A stretch of DNA of 64,000 bases, taken from positions 1,798,001 through 1,862,000 of the forward strand of contig NZ_SOBN01000002.1 in NCBI RefSeq assembly GCF_004365705.1, read 5' to 3'. The position numbers and the translations under genes were made by a program. Shown here one piece after another: positions 1 through 11,249 of the stretch. Below the pieces are notes generated by a model, which saw nothing but the letters and a program-made list of their open reading frames with translations, did no database searches and was not told the origin of the DNA. Position 1 is the first letter of the stretch, and each line of letters begins with the position of its first letter. The DNA is from Streptomyces sp. 846.5 (lineage in GTDB: Bacteria > Actinomycetota > Actinomycetes > Streptomycetales > Streptomycetaceae).

Positions 1-1165
1 GCTGGTCGTCGAAGGCGGCGCCGTTCTCGGTGACGTACAGCGGGATGCCCGGGTAGTCGGCGCCCAGCCTGGTCAGCATGCCGGTGAGGCCGAAGGGGGT
101 GATCTCCCAGTCCATGGCGGTGACCGGGTAGCCCTGGGGGACGAGCCGGGTCAGCGCCACCCCGTCGGCCGTCGCCTCGACCGCCGAGTCGTCCTCCGCG
201 GTGCCCGAGAAGTAGTGGCTGGTGTAGTAGTTGACGCCGAGGAAGTCCAGCGGCTGGGCGATCACCGAGAGGTCCCCGTGCTGGACCGGGAGATGCACCC
301 CGCGGGCCGACAACTCGTCGACCACGTCGGTCGGGTAGCTGCCGAGCACCAGCGGGTCGGTGTAGATCCGGGTGCCGAAGCCGTCGGCGCGGCGCGCCGC
401 GGCGCGGTCGGCGTCGGTGTCGGTGGCCGGCAGCGCGTGCGCGGTGTTGAGGGTGATGCCCACCTGGATCGGCTCCGGCGCGGCCTCCCGCAGCCGCTGG
501 GTCGCCAGTCCGTGGCCGAGCAGCAGGTGGTGCACGGCGGCCATGGAGTCGCCGAAATCCTGCCTGCCGGGAGCGTGCCGGCCGGTGTCGTAGCCCAGGA
601 CCGCCGAGCACCAGGGCTCGTTGAGCGTGGTCCACCAGCGCACCCGGTCGCCGAGCCGGTTCATCGCGATCTCGGCGAAGTCCGCGAAGCGGTGGGCGGT
701 GTCCCGGGCCGGCCAGCCGCCGGCGTCCTCCAACTCCTGCGGCAGGTCCCAGTGGTAGAGCGTGACCCAGGGCAGCACCCCGCGCTCCAGCAGCCGGTCG
801 ACCAGGCGGTCGTAGAAGGCCATGCCGCGCTGGTTGACGGCGCCCCGGCCGCCCGGCTGGATCCGCGGCCAGGACAGCGAGAAGCGGTACGAGTCCACGC
901 CGAGGCCGGCGATCAGGTCCACGTCCTCGGGCATCCGGTGGTAGTGGTCGCAGGCCACGTCGCCGTTGTCGCCGCCGAAGACGGCTCCGGGCACGCGGCT
1001 GAAGGTGTCCCAGATCGAGGCGGTCCTGCCCTCCTCGAAGGCGGCGCCCTCGATCTGGTAGGCGGAGGTGGCGACGCCCCACAGGAAGTCCACGGGGAAG
1101 CGGGAGCCCGCGTCGGAGCGCGGCTCGGGCGCGGACGCGGACGAGCGGTCGAGGCTGGTCGTCAT
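1..1165 (-). CDS. GH1 beta-glucosidase, C-terminus cut by window edge
   Basis: Glycoside hydrolase family 1 enzyme, expected to release glucose from cellobiose or other beta-glucosides in the cytoplasm. The translation starts MTTSLDRSS at 1165 and shows the family N-terminus (FLWGVATSAYQIEG, about residues 28-40), the acid/base Glu in TTLNEPW (about E183) and the nucleophile Glu in YVTENGA a few residues before the window edge. About 388 residues are visible; GH1 proteins usually have 440-480, so the last part lies outside. No signal peptide is seen. It diverges from a LacI repressor and an oligosaccharide-type ABC importer, so imported beta-glucosides are the likely substrate. A LacI-type operator lies 49 bp upstream of the start. 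Exact sugar specificity cannot be read from sequence. Confidence 0.95.
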   Translation of the reverse strand, partial: MTTSLDRSSASAPEPRSDAGSRFPVDFLWGVATSAYQIEGAAFEEGRTASIWDTFSRVPGAVFGGDNGDVACDHYHRMPEDVDLIAGLGVDSYRFSLSWPRIQPGGRGAVNQRGMAFYDRLVDRLLERGVLPWVTLYHWDLPQELEDAGGWPARDTAHRFADFAEIAMNRLGDRVRWWTTLNEPWCSAVLGYDTGRHAPGRQDFGDSMAAVHHLLLGHGLATQRLREAAPEPIQVGITLNTAHALPATDTDADRAAARRADGFGTRIYTDPLVLGSYPTDVVDELSARGVHLPVQHGDLSVIAQPLDFLGVNYYTSHYFSGTAEDDSAVEATADGVALTRLVPQGYPVTAMDWEITPFGLTGMLTRLGADYPGIPLYVTENGAAFDDQ

Positions 1166-1213
1166 GGTTCTCCATATCGGGCCGGGATGGCGTACTGCGG
1201 CGCAGCAGTGCGG

Positions 1214-1225
1214 GAGAGCGCTCTC
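1214..1225. promoter_or_regulatory. LacI-type operator O1, upstream of GH1 gene
   Basis: Perfect 12-bp palindrome GAGAGCGCTCTC with the central GCGC typical of LacI-family operators; it resembles the CebR box TGGGAGCGCTCCCA of cellulolytic streptomycetes. It lies 49 bp upstream of the GH1 start. On the minus strand it sits about 14 bp downstream of a weak candidate promoter (TTGACG at 1262-1267, 17-bp spacer), so bound repressor would cover the transcription start. Confidence 0.7.
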
Positions 1226-1344
1226 TCACACAGTGGGAGTGTTGCGCCCACCCTCCATGACCGTCAAGAGCCCCGCTGGAAGACCTGCTTGCCTCCGAGA
1301 GGTGAAGCCAGGTCACATCCCTGCAACACCGTTGACTTCGAGTC

Positions 1345-1373
1345 TTGACAGCAACCACGCCCGGGGGCAAGCT
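1345..1373 (+). promoter_or_regulatory. Candidate promoter of the lacI-ABC operon
   Basis: TTGACA at 1345-1350, a 17-bp spacer, and CAAGCT at 1368-1373. The -35 is consensus and the -10 is poor. The second copy of the GAGAGCGCTCTC palindrome begins 12 bp after the -10, over the expected start site, as expected for a repressed promoter. Confidence 0.4.
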
Positions 1374-1384
1374 CCGGGCAAGCG

Positions 1385-1396
1385 GAGAGCGCTCTC
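1385..1396. promoter_or_regulatory. LacI-type operator O2, upstream of lacI
   Basis: Second perfect copy of GAGAGCGCTCTC, about 160 bp from O1 centre to centre on DNA between the divergent GH1 and lacI genes. Two identical sites at this distance would allow looping by a tetrameric LacI-family protein or independent repression of each promoter. Confidence 0.7.
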
Positions 1397-1475
1397 TCTG
1401 CTCGGTCGGCGAGTTAACTCTTTGTTGCCGGAACGTGATTGACGTGACGCAGATTACCCTGCTTGACTCCCCGAC

Positions 1476-1499
1476 GGAACCGGTTACGGAACCGGTTCC
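1476..1499. promoter_or_regulatory. Second class of LacI-like palindrome in the lacI leader
   Basis: A perfect GGAACCGGTTCC palindrome (1488-1499) is preceded by a near copy (1476-1487). The core AACCGGTT with central CG is common in LacI-family operators but differs from O1/O2. The pair lies 30-50 bp before the lacI start, in the probable leader. It may bind the same repressor more weakly or a second regulator. Confidence 0.5.
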
Positions 1500-1528
1500 C
1501 CACCGATCAATGACGAACGGAGGCGGAC

Positions 1529-2533
1529 GTGCCGATCACCATCGCCGACGTGGCCAAGCACGCCGGGGTCAGCAAGACCACGGTCTCCCGGGTCCTCAAC
1601 GGCAAGGGCGAGCTCAACGCGGCCACGGCCGCCCGGGTGCGCCAGGTGATCGCCGAGCTCGGCTACGTCCCCAGCGCCGGCGCGGTCGGCCTGGCCCGCG
1701 GACGGACCCAGATCGTCGGCATGCTGGTGCCCTCGCTGACCTGGCCGTGGATCGGCGAGGTGCTCCAGGGCGTGGTCGACGTCGTGGAGGCGGAGGGCTT
1801 CGGCCTGCTGCTGTTCACCTGCAACCGCGGCGAGGAGTCGCTGCGCCGCTTCGCCCAGCAGGTCTCGGCGAAATCCTTCGACGGACTCCTGGTGATAGAG
1901 CCCGAGGGCACCCTCGACTACATCACCGAACTCCACGAAGCAGGCCTCCCGGTCGTCCTGATCGACGACCGCGGCCACCAGCCCATCTTCCCCTCGGTCG
2001 CCACCACCGACCGCTCCGGGGGCGCCTCGGCCGCCCGCCACCTGCTGGAACTCGGCAGGCTGCGGCCGGTCGTGGTCACCGGTCCGGAGAGCTTCGGCTG
2101 CGTCCAGGACCGACTGACCGGATTCGCCGACGAGTACGCGGAGGCGGGCCACCCCCTGCCGCCGGAGCACGTGCTCGTCGGCGACTTCACCTTCGAGCAG
2201 GGCCGCAACGCGGTGAACCGGCTGCTCTCCACCGGCGCCTCCTTCGACGCGGTGTTCGCCCAGAACGACCTCTCCGCCACCGGCGCCCTGCTGGCCCTGC
2301 GCGAGGCCGGGCTGCGGGTGCCGGAGGACGTGGCCGTCGTCGGCTTCGACGACGTGCCGCTGGCCTCGTACAGCGAACCGGCGCTGACCACCGTGCACCA
2401 GCCACTGCGCGAGATGGGCGACGCCGCCGCCCGGATGCTGCTCGCGCACTTCAAGGGCACGCCGCTGCCGACCGCGGCGGAGGTCCTCCCCACCCATCTG
2501 GTCGTCCGCGACTCCACCCGGTCCCGGACCTGA
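1529..2533 (+). CDS. LacI-family transcriptional repressor
   Basis: A 334-aa LacI-type regulator starting at GTG 1529, with a Shine-Dalgarno CGGAGG 5-10 bp upstream. The N-terminal helix-turn-helix reads [21 protein letters not shown] (residues 3-23) followed by the hinge helix; the remaining residues form the periplasmic-binding-protein-like sensor domain ending with the typical [13 protein letters not shown] segment. It is divergent from the GH1 gene and followed 169 bp later by the importer genes, so it probably controls both in response to an imported sugar. The 169-bp gap before the binding-protein gene shows no palindrome, so the importer is probably co-transcribed with lacI. Confidence 0.93.
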   Translation: MPITIADVAKHAGVSKTTVSRVLNGKGELNAATAARVRQVIAELGYVPSAGAVGLARGRTQIVGMLVPSLTWPWIGEVLQGVVDVVEAEGFGLLLFTCNRGEESLRRFAQQVSAKSFDGLLVIEPEGTLDYITELHEAGLPVVLIDDRGHQPIFPSVATTDRSGGASAARHLLELGRLRPVVVTGPESFGCVQDRLTGFADEYAEAGHPLPPEHVLVGDFTFEQGRNAVNRLLSTGASFDAVFAQNDLSATGALLALREAGLRVPEDVAVVGFDDVPLASYSEPALTTVHQPLREMGDAAARMLLAHFKGTPLPTAAEVLPTHLVVRDSTRSRT

Positions 2534-2702
2534 TCGCAGCGTCCCGCCTCCGCACCGCTGCACCCGCCGCACCCGCTGCACCTCCGAGCCGCTCCACCTG
2601 AGATCCGCCTCGCACCACCCCGTTGAGCAGGCAGGACCGCCCCCCGGCGCCCTGTCGCAGTGAGCCACACCCTCAAACCGACATCTTCCGAAGTGGGGAT
2701 CA

Positions 2703-4385
2703 ATGCGCGTCAACCGCACCGCCACCGCAATCTTCGCCGGCGGCCTGGCGATAACCTGCCTCGCCGCGTGCAGCAGCAGCAACCCCGGGAGCAAGAGCAA
2801 CAGCGGCTCCTCCAGCGGCGCCACCGTCCTGAAGATCGGCATGCCCGACGCGACGCTGACCGCCAACAACAACCCCTACCTCAACTCCTCGGCGGCAGCG
2901 GCCCTCGGCTACCGCTTCATGATCTACGAGCCCATGGCGATGCCCAACGACGCCAACCCCGCCGCCGCGGCCAAGCCCTGGCTCGCCAGCGCGTGGAGCT
3001 GGACCAACAACTACAAGACCGTCACCTTCACGCTGCGTAGCGGAGTGACGTTCTCCGACGGCACTCCGATGACCGCCGACGACGTGGCCTACTCCTTCCA
3101 GATCCTGAAGGACAAGCCGGCGCTCAACTTCAACGCGCTCGACATCGCCAGCACCAGTGGCAGCGGCAGCACCGTCACCGTCAACTTCAACACCTCCCAG
3201 TTCGTCACCCAGGCCAAGGTGTTGAAGACCTTCGTCATCCAGAAGAAGCAGTGGTCCGCGATGGCGGACCCGACCACGGACGTGGTCTCCAACCCGATCG
3301 GCACCGGCCCGTACACCCTGAAGTCCATCAACACCCAGAACGCCATCCTGGACGCCCGGGCCGGCGGCTACTGGCAGACCGCACCGAAGGTCAAGGAGCT
3401 GCAGTACACCTCGTACTCCGGCAACGACACCATGACCACCGCGCTCACCAGCGGTGCGGCCGAGTGGTCCTACGTCTTCATCCCCAACGCCAAGACGATC
3501 TACGCGGCCAAGGACCCGGCCCACAACCACCTGTTCTTCCCGCCGAACCTGAGCGCGGACGGCCTGTGGATCAACAACACCGTCAAGCCGTTCGACAACC
3601 CGGCGCTGCGCGGGGCGATGGCGATGGTCATCAACCGCGAGGACATCTTCAACCAGGGCGAGTCGGGCTACTTCAAGCCGCTGGTCAACAGCGTCACCGG
3701 ACTGCCCACCCCGGCCGGCAACTCCTTCATCGCCCCGCAGTACGCGGGCAAGACCGCCACCGTGGACGTGGCCGGCGCCAAGGCCAAGCTCACCGCCGCC
3801 GGCTTCAAGTACAACGGCAGCACCCTGGTCGACCCGAGCGGCAAGCCGGTCACCATCACCCTGACCGACCCGGCCGGCTGGTCCGACTACCAGACCGACC
3901 TGAGCATCATCGCCGACAACTTCTCCCAGATCGGGATCAAGGCCACCATCGACAAGGCCGACGAGAACGCCTGGACCAAGGCCATCGGCGCCGGCAACTT
4001 CCAGGCGGCGATGCACTGGACGAACGGCGGGTCCACGCCGTACGACTTCTACGAGAACATCATGGACGGCGCCAACCTCAAGCCCATCGGCACCGACAGC
4101 CCCAACGGCAACTACGGGCGGTTCAACAGCCCGCAGGCCACCCAGGCGCTGAAGGACTACGCCAACGCCGCGGACGACGCCTCCCGCGCCAAGGCCCTCA
4201 GCACCATCGAGGACATCATGGTGCAGCAGACCCCGATGATCCCCACCTCGGCCGGCAACGTCGGCGCCGAGTACTCCACCAAGAACTGGACCGGCTGGCC
4301 GGACGACTCCAACGTCTACGCGGGCGGACAGCCGACCATCCCCAACGCGCTCCAGGTCGTCCTCTCGCTGACCCCGGCCAAGTAG
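2703..4385 (+). CDS. Family-5 extracellular solute-binding lipoprotein
   Basis: A 560-aa SBP_bac_5 (DppA/OppA-type) substrate-binding lipoprotein. The signal sequence ends in lipobox LAAC with the lipidated Cys at residue 23, followed by a Ser/Gly-rich tether. Family features include [20 protein letters not shown] (about residues 103-122) and a second lobe with the extended NYGRFNSP segment. Start ATG 2703 follows GTGGGGATCA. It captures the ligand outside the membrane and hands it to the two permeases encoded downstream. The family was first known for peptides, but members linked to LacI and GH1 genes often bind oligosaccharides; that is the preferred reading here. Confidence 0.92.
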   Translation: MRVNRTATAIFAGGLAITCLAACSSSNPGSKSNSGSSSGATVLKIGMPDATLTANNNPYLNSSAAAALGYRFMIYEPMAMPNDANPAAAAKPWLASAWSWTNNYKTVTFTLRSGVTFSDGTPMTADDVAYSFQILKDKPALNFNALDIASTSGSGSTVTVNFNTSQFVTQAKVLKTFVIQKKQWSAMADPTTDVVSNPIGTGPYTLKSINTQNAILDARAGGYWQTAPKVKELQYTSYSGNDTMTTALTSGAAEWSYVFIPNAKTIYAAKDPAHNHLFFPPNLSADGLWINNTVKPFDNPALRGAMAMVINREDIFNQGESGYFKPLVNSVTGLPTPAGNSFIAPQYAGKTATVDVAGAKAKLTAAGFKYNGSTLVDPSGKPVTITLTDPAGWSDYQTDLSIIADNFSQIGIKATIDKADENAWTKAIGAGNFQAAMHWTNGGSTPYDFYENIMDGANLKPIGTDSPNGNYGRFNSPQATQALKDYANAADDASRAKALSTIEDIMVQQTPMIPTSAGNVGAEYSTKNWTGWPDDSNVYAGGQPTIPNALQVVLSLTPAK

Positions 4386-4500
4386 CGCACGCTCCACGGC
4401 AGGCTCCTCGGGCAGGCCGCACCACCGCACAGATCGCCCACCCGCGCTCCGGTCCCGCCCCGTCTCCCCACCGGGCGGGACCGGGGGCGCCGACCCACGA

Positions 4501-5607
4501 ATGGAAACCGGGATGACGCTGACTCGCACGTCAGATCAGCCACCGGCGCCGCCGGACAACGACACCGTCCTCGAGGCCGACGGGCTCACCAAGCACTTCG
4601 CGGTGCGCAGAGTGGGACGCCAGGCCATGACCCGTGCTCCACGGGTGGTCCACGCCGTCGACGACGTCACCCTGACGCTCCGCCGGGGTCGGGTCACCGC
4701 CCTGGTCGGCGAGTCCGGATCCGGCAAGTCCACCGTGGCTCGGCTGCTCGCGCAGCTGTACCCGCGCACCGGCGGCGACATCCGGCTGCACGGGACGTCG
4801 GTGACGGTACGCGGGGGGAGGCGCTTCCGGGCGTACAACCGCAAGGTCCAGATGATCTTCCAGGACCCGTTCGCCTCGCTCAACCCGGTCCACACCATCC
4901 GCTACCACCTCAGCCGGGCGCTGCGGATCCACGGCAACGCCGGCAGCGGCGCGGCCGAGCTGCAGCAGGCGCTGGAGAACCTGTTGGAGCGGGTCCAGCT
5001 CACCCCGGCCACCCGCTACCTGGACAAGTTCCCGCACGAGCTGTCCGGCGGCCAGCGCCAGCGCGTCGCGATCGCCCGGGCCCTCGCGGCCGATCCCGAA
5101 GCGCTGCTCGCCGACGAGCCGGTCTCCATGCTGGACGTCTCCATCCGGCTCGGCGTGCTCAACCTGCTCCGGGACCTCAAGGAGCGGCTGCACCTGGCCA
5201 TCCTCTACATCACCCACGACATCGCCTCGGCCCGCTACTTCGCGGACGACACCCTGGTGATGTACGCGGGACGGATGGTTGAGGGCGGCGACAGCGAGAC
5301 CGTCACCCAGAACCCGGCGCACCCCTACACCCAGCTGCTGATCAGCTCGGCGCCCGATCCGGACCGCATCGTCGGCGAGGGCACCCCGGACGACACCGTG
5401 GACGCCTCGGGCGGCGAGCCGCCGAGCCTGATCGACCCGCCGGCCGGCTGCCGGTTCAACCCGCGCTGCCCGCACGCCATGGACATCTGCCGCACCGAAC
5501 TGCCGCCGCGCTTCCCGGTCAACGGGGATCCGGGGCACTGGGCGTCCTGCTGGCTCTTCGACGCCGAGCACGGGCCCACGAAGGCCCCGGCGGAGGTGAC
5601 CCAATGA
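4501..5607 (+). CDS. OppF/DppF-type ABC importer ATPase
   Basis: A 368-aa nucleotide-binding subunit of the Opp/Dpp class. It has Walker [10 protein letters not shown] (about residues 70-78), the Q-loop, signature [15 protein letters not shown], Walker B ALLADEP and the switch His in ITHD. The C-terminal oligopeptide-transporter extension contains the Cys motif [15 protein letters not shown]. Two starts are possible, ATG 4501 (used here) and ATG 4513. It powers transport together with the second ATPase at 7670. It overlaps the next gene by 4 bp (ATGA). Placing an OppF-like ATPase before the permeases and an OppD-like one after them is a common actinobacterial layout. Confidence 0.93.
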   Translation: METGMTLTRTSDQPPAPPDNDTVLEADGLTKHFAVRRVGRQAMTRAPRVVHAVDDVTLTLRRGRVTALVGESGSGKSTVARLLAQLYPRTGGDIRLHGTSVTVRGGRRFRAYNRKVQMIFQDPFASLNPVHTIRYHLSRALRIHGNAGSGAAELQQALENLLERVQLTPATRYLDKFPHELSGGQRQRVAIARALAADPEALLADEPVSMLDVSIRLGVLNLLRDLKERLHLAILYITHDIASARYFADDTLVMYAGRMVEGGDSETVTQNPAHPYTQLLISSAPDPDRIVGEGTPDDTVDASGGEPPSLIDPPAGCRFNPRCPHAMDICRTELPPRFPVNGDPGHWASCWLFDAEHGPTKAPAEVTQ

Positions 5608-6584
5608 AGTACTTCCTGCAACGGCTGGCGTTCTACCTGTTCACCGCCTGGGCCGCGATCACCATCAACTTCTTCATCCCCCGGCTGATACCCGGCGACC
5701 CGGTGATGGCCCTGATCAACAAGAACCGGGGCCAGATCGACTCCCATGCGATCGCCTCGCTCTACATCCTGTTCGGGCTGAACAAGCACCAGAGCCTCTG
5801 GTCCCAGTACACCGCCTACCTGGCCAAGCTGGCCCACGGCGACCTGGGCATCTCCTTCTCCAACTTCCCCACCCCGGTCTCCACCATCCTGGTCAACGCG
5901 CTGCCGTGGACCATCTGCCTGGCCGGCGCGGCGACGATCATCAGCTTCGCGCTCGGCACCTTCCTGGGCGTGCTGTCCGGCTGGCTGCGCGGCTCCCGGC
6001 TGGACTTCCTGCTGCCGGTCACCACCTTCATCTCCTCGATCCCGGCGTTCTGGCTGGGCCTGCTGACGGTGGCCACGGTCATCGCGGTCGGCAGCACCTT
6101 CCCGGTCTCCGGCGGCTACGACCCCGGGCTGATACCGCACGCGGACACCACCTTCATCGGCAGCGCCATCGAGCACAGCTGGCTGCCGCTGGCAATGCTG
6201 GTGGTCACCACCATGAGCGGCTGGATCCTCAGCATGCGCAACATGATGGTCACCGTCGGCTCCGAAGACTACATCACCGTCGCCCATGCCAAGGGACTGT
6301 CGGACCGCCGGGTGATGTTCAACTACGCGGCCCGCAACGCGCTGCTGCCCAACGTCTCCGGCTTCTCGCTGGCGATCGGTCAGATCCTGGGCTCCACCGT
6401 GCTGGTGGAGATCGTCTTCAACTACCCGGGCGTCGGTTACATGATGCTGCAGGCCGTCGGCTCCACCGACTACCCGCTGATGCAGGGCGTGTTCCTGTGC
6501 ATCACCCTGGCGGTGCTGCTGGCCAACCTGCTGGCGGACATCGCCTATCTGATCCTCGACCCGCGCACCCGCAAGGAGGGCTGA
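5604..6584 (+). CDS. DppB-type ABC importer permease
   Basis: A 326-aa inner-membrane permease. It begins [20 protein letters not shown], a typical DppB first helix, and shows about six membrane spans. The coupling (EAA) loop [23 protein letters not shown] is at about residues 231-253. It forms the translocation channel with the 6588 permease and contacts one of the ATPases. It starts inside the stop of the upstream ATPase gene (ATGA) and ends 3 bp before the next start, so translation is coupled. Confidence 0.93.
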   Translation: MKYFLQRLAFYLFTAWAAITINFFIPRLIPGDPVMALINKNRGQIDSHAIASLYILFGLNKHQSLWSQYTAYLAKLAHGDLGISFSNFPTPVSTILVNALPWTICLAGAATIISFALGTFLGVLSGWLRGSRLDFLLPVTTFISSIPAFWLGLLTVATVIAVGSTFPVSGGYDPGLIPHADTTFIGSAIEHSWLPLAMLVVTTMSGWILSMRNMMVTVGSEDYITVAHAKGLSDRRVMFNYAARNALLPNVSGFSLAIGQILGSTVLVEIVFNYPGVGYMMLQAVGSTDYPLMQGVFLCITLAVLLANLLADIAYLILDPRTRKEG

Positions 6585-6587
6585 GCG

Positions 6588-8683
<2,096 letters not shown>

Positions 8684-8701
8684 GAGCCCCGCATCAGACT
8701 C

Positions 8702-8743
8702 GACCCGGCCGACGGCTCTTGAGGGGGAGCCGCCGACCGGGTC
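8702..8743. terminator. Hairpin terminator after the importer operon
   Basis: Stem of 17 bp with two G-U type positions (8702-8718 with 8727-8743) and an 8-nt loop, starting 19 bp after the last ATPase stop. It also lies just past the stop of the minus-strand small secreted peptide, so it may serve both directions. There is no strong T-run, as is usual in actinobacteria. Confidence 0.75.
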
Positions 8744-8748
8744 GTCCC

Positions 8749-8949
8749 CTATGCGCACGTATCAGCGGCCGGAACGGCGACCGGTCGCCTGCTGGGGAAC
8801 TCGGCCAGGTGGTGCCGTGCATGAGCCTTGCCGTGCTGCGCGGGCCCGGAGCGGGGACCGGGTGGCCCATCGGCGGCCCGGGCTGCATGTACAGGCAACG
8901 CCAAGAAGACGGCGAGGGCCAGGGAACCGATCACGCGAGCAGGGCTCAC
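8749..8949 (-). CDS. Small secreted peptide, unknown function
   Basis: A 66-residue product starting at GTG 8949. A good Shine-Dalgarno (GGAGG, 7 nt spacing) precedes it. The N-terminus is a textbook signal peptide: MSPAR, a hydrophobic core VIGSLALAVFLALPV, and an A-x-A type cleavage site near HAARAAD. The mature part is about 40 residues, rich in Pro, Arg, His and Ala, with one Cys near the C-terminus. No family is recognised. The gene has its own strand orientation and shares the 8702-8743 hairpin as a terminator. The ribosome site plus signal sequence is the support; codon bias alone is weak for a gene this small. Confidence 0.5.
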   Translation of the reverse strand: MSPARVIGSLALAVFLALPVHAARAADGPPGPRSGPAQHGKAHARHHLAEFPSRRPVAVPAADTCA

Positions 8950-9124
8950 GGTCTACCTCCAGAAGTGCCGGTGCGGGGGCCCGGATGGGTTCCGGGGCTG
9001 CACCCGCACGTGGCGAAGGTAGGGGAATCGATTCTCCGGACCTCCTGGACACACTCAACGGCACATCAATTTGTCGACAGATGGCCGAATAGGCATTCAT
9101 TGTCACTAATGCACCCGTACGGCG

Positions 9125-9799
9125 TCACTCCGCAGAATGACTGGCCAGCGAGGCTTCGAGCTCCCTGGAGAGCTGCCGCGGAACGGCCGGCCGTTCCGCG
9201 AGCGCCGGTAGCGCCCTGCGGCGCAGCACCAGCACGGCCACCGCCAGCAGGACCGCGGCCACCGCCGCCAGCACCGGCCCCACCGAGGTCAGCCGGGTGT
9301 ACGAGGCCCCCACTGCGTACCCCGTCGCCGACTCGGCGGAGGCCCAGAGCAGCCCCGCGGCCAGGCTGTACGGCGCGATCCTGCGGAACCGGAGCCCGGC
9401 CGCCCCGGCGAGATGCGGCGCCAGCGTCCGTACCACCGGCATGAACCGGCAGACGAAAACCGCCGCCCCACCGCGCCGGGCCAGCAGCCGGTAGGTACGG
9501 GTCAGCATGGTCCTGGGCACGCGCCGTCCGATCGCGCCGGTTCCCAGCCGGGGTCCGAGCGCCCGTCCGGTCCGCTGCGCCAGCAGGTCCCCCACCAGCA
9601 CCGCGGTCACCGCGGTGGCGATCACCAGCGGCAGCTGCACAGTGCCGGTCCGCGCCAGGAACCCCGAGAGCAGCAGCGTGGTCAGGCTCGGCGCGAAGGC
9701 GCTGAGCAGCAGCACCGACTCGGCCAGCACCACGGCCGCCTCCGCCCCGTACACCGCCGGGGCCGGCAGCTCCACCAGCAGCTGCTGGAGCCAGCTCAT
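9125..9799 (-). CDS. DedA/SNARE-associated (PF09335-type) membrane protein
   Basis: A 224-aa DedA-family integral membrane protein. The start MSWLQQLLVEL at 9799 is chosen because GGGGAGG lies 8 nt upstream. The first helix region has ESVLLLSAFAPSLTTLLLSGFLA, followed by the amphipathic family motif with FVCRFMPVVRTLAPHLAGAAGL (about residues 120-141), where the FxxRFxPxxR pattern is diagnostic. Family members act in lipid translocation and envelope homeostasis; the specific role here is unknown. The start overlaps the stop of a 65-aa upstream gene by ATGA, so the two are translationally coupled. The gene is followed by about 175 bp without a recognisable gene. Confidence 0.85.
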   Translation of the reverse strand: MSWLQQLLVELPAPAVYGAEAAVVLAESVLLLSAFAPSLTTLLLSGFLARTGTVQLPLVIATAVTAVLVGDLLAQRTGRALGPRLGTGAIGRRVPRTMLTRTYRLLARRGGAAVFVCRFMPVVRTLAPHLAGAAGLRFRRIAPYSLAAGLLWASAESATGYAVGASYTRLTSVGPVLAAVAAVLLAVAVLVLRRRALPALAERPAVPRQLSRELEASLASHSAE

Positions 9800-9993
9800 C
9801 GCGGGGCACCTCCCCGGACGGAAGGCACCCGAGCCGGAGGCTGCCAACCCGGACGACGTACGAGGGACCGCCAGGCCGTCCGCAGCGATGCCAGCCCGGT
9901 CTGCGCCGCCTCGACGAGGAACAGCCATCCGTCCGCGTCCCGCTGCGCCAACACGCGCCGGTCGATGATCGCCTGCTCGGTCATACGCTCCAT
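9796..9993 (-). CDS. Small protein coupled to DedA gene
   Basis: Up to 65 residues, beginning MERMTEQAIIDRRVLAQRDADGWLFLVEAAQ. The internal Met at 9984 has GGAG just upstream and could be the true start. The protein is predicted to be soluble and mostly helical, with a basic C-terminus (LRTAWRSLVRRPGW). It ends in an ATGA overlap with the DedA start, the main reason to believe it is translated. No family is recognised. Confidence 0.5.
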   Translation of the reverse strand: MERMTEQAIIDRRVLAQRDADGWLFLVEAAQTGLASLRTAWRSLVRRPGWQPPARVPSVRGGAPR

Positions 9994-10145
9994 GCACTCA
10001 ACGCTAGGAGTCGGCGGCGCTCCGGTGATCCGCCCAGAGGACCCGGCCTACCCCTAGGAATCTCAGGGTCCCCCCGTACGCCGACCTACAACCCGAGGAC
10101 TACACGAACGGGAAGCAGCTCACCCCTGCGGAGTGTTGCACCGGC

Positions 10146-11249
10146 GTGACGGTTGACCAGGAAGCAGTACAGCATCGAACTGATGTCGTGGTGATCGGCG
10201 CCGGGCAGGCCGGGCTGGCGGCGGCGTTCCATCTGCGCCGCCGCGGTCTGCTGCCCGGCCCCGGCTTCACCGTCCTGGACGCCGAGCCGGCCCCCGGCGG
10301 GGCCTGGGCGCACCGGCCGCCGAGCCTCACCATGGCCGCCGTGCACGGCTTCCACGAGCTCCCCGGCATGCCGCTGCCGCCCTTCGGCGAGCAGCGCCCC
10401 GCCCGCGAGGCGCTGCCGGAGTACTTCGCCGCCTACGAGCGCGCCCATGACCTCCAGGTCCTGCGCCCGGTACGGGTGCACGCGGTGCGGGAGGCCGGCG
10501 ACGGGCGACTGCTGGTGGAGTCGGACGCCGGGCGGTGGACCGCCAGGGCGCTGATCAACGCGACCGGGACCTGGACCAGGCCGTTCATCCCTGCTGTCCC
10601 GGGCGCCGCCGACTTCCGCGGCCGGCAGCTGCACAGCTCGCACTACCGCGGCCCACAGGAGTTCGCGGGTCGGCGGGTGCTGGTGGTGGGCGGCGGCGCC
10701 TCGGCGATCCAGGTGCTGGCCGAGACCGCCGCCGTCGCCGACACCCTCTGGGTGACCAGGCGGCCGCCGGTGTTCCGGGAGGACCGGTTCACACCCGAGA
10801 TCGGCCGCGCCGCCGTCGCCATGGTGGAGCGCCGGGTCCGGGCGGGTCTGCCGCCCGCCAGCGTCGTCTCGGTCACCGGGCTGCCGCCGACGCCGGCGCT
10901 GCTCCGGGCCAGGGAGCTCGGCGCGCTGCACCGGCTGCCGATGTTCGAGCGGCTCACCCCGGAGGGGGCGGTGTGGCCGGACGGCCGCACCGAGCGTTTC
11001 GACACCGTCGTCTGGGCCACCGGCTTCCGCCCCGAGGTGGGCCACCTGGCACCGCTGAACCTGCGCTCCCCCGGCGGCGGCATCCGGCTGGACGGGACCA
11101 GGGCCGTCGCCGACCCCCGGGTCCACCTGGTCGGCTACGGCCCGTCCGCCAGCACCATCGGCGCCAACCGGGCCGGCCGCGCGGCGGCGGTGGCGGTGGA
11201 CCGCCTGCTCGCCGCGGACCGTACGGATGCGCTCGCGGCTACGGCTTGA
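10146..11249 (+). CDS. FAD/NAD(P)-binding flavoprotein, CzcO/monooxygenase-like
   Basis: A 367-aa flavin-dependent oxidoreductase starting at GTG 10146. The FAD-binding Rossmann motif VVVIGAGQAGLAAA is near the N-terminus and the NAD(P)H-binding motif VLVVGGGASAIQ is at about residues 178-189. The segment VVWATGFRPE near the C-terminus is the conserved ATG motif of this class. It belongs with the CzcO/YdhS-like group related to N-hydroxylating and Baeyer-Villiger enzymes; substrate is unknown. It stands alone and its 3' end overlaps the convergent methyltransferase gene by 11 bp. Confidence 0.85.
   Translation: MTVDQEAVQHRTDVVVIGAGQAGLAAAFHLRRRGLLPGPGFTVLDAEPAPGGAWAHRPPSLTMAAVHGFHELPGMPLPPFGEQRPAREALPEYFAAYERAHDLQVLRPVRVHAVREAGDGRLLVESDAGRWTARALINATGTWTRPFIPAVPGAADFRGRQLHSSHYRGPQEFAGRRVLVVGGGASAIQVLAETAAVADTLWVTRRPPVFREDRFTPEIGRAAVAMVERRVRAGLPPASVVSVTGLPPTPALLRARELGALHRLPMFERLTPEGAVWPDGRTERFDTVVWATGFRPEVGHLAPLNLRSPGGGIRLDGTRAVADPRVHLVGYGPSASTIGANRAGRAAAVAVDRLLAADRTDALAATA

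Noticed and set aside
2700-4529. A 609-codon minus-strand frame opposite the solute-binding protein
   Set aside because: Composition rich in Gly, Arg and Val without any motif; the plus-strand lipoprotein is unambiguous.
8950-9124. Possible coding region between the small secreted peptide and the DedA gene
   Set aside because: No frame with a ribosome site or protein-like composition is seen; it probably contains only the peptide's promoter.
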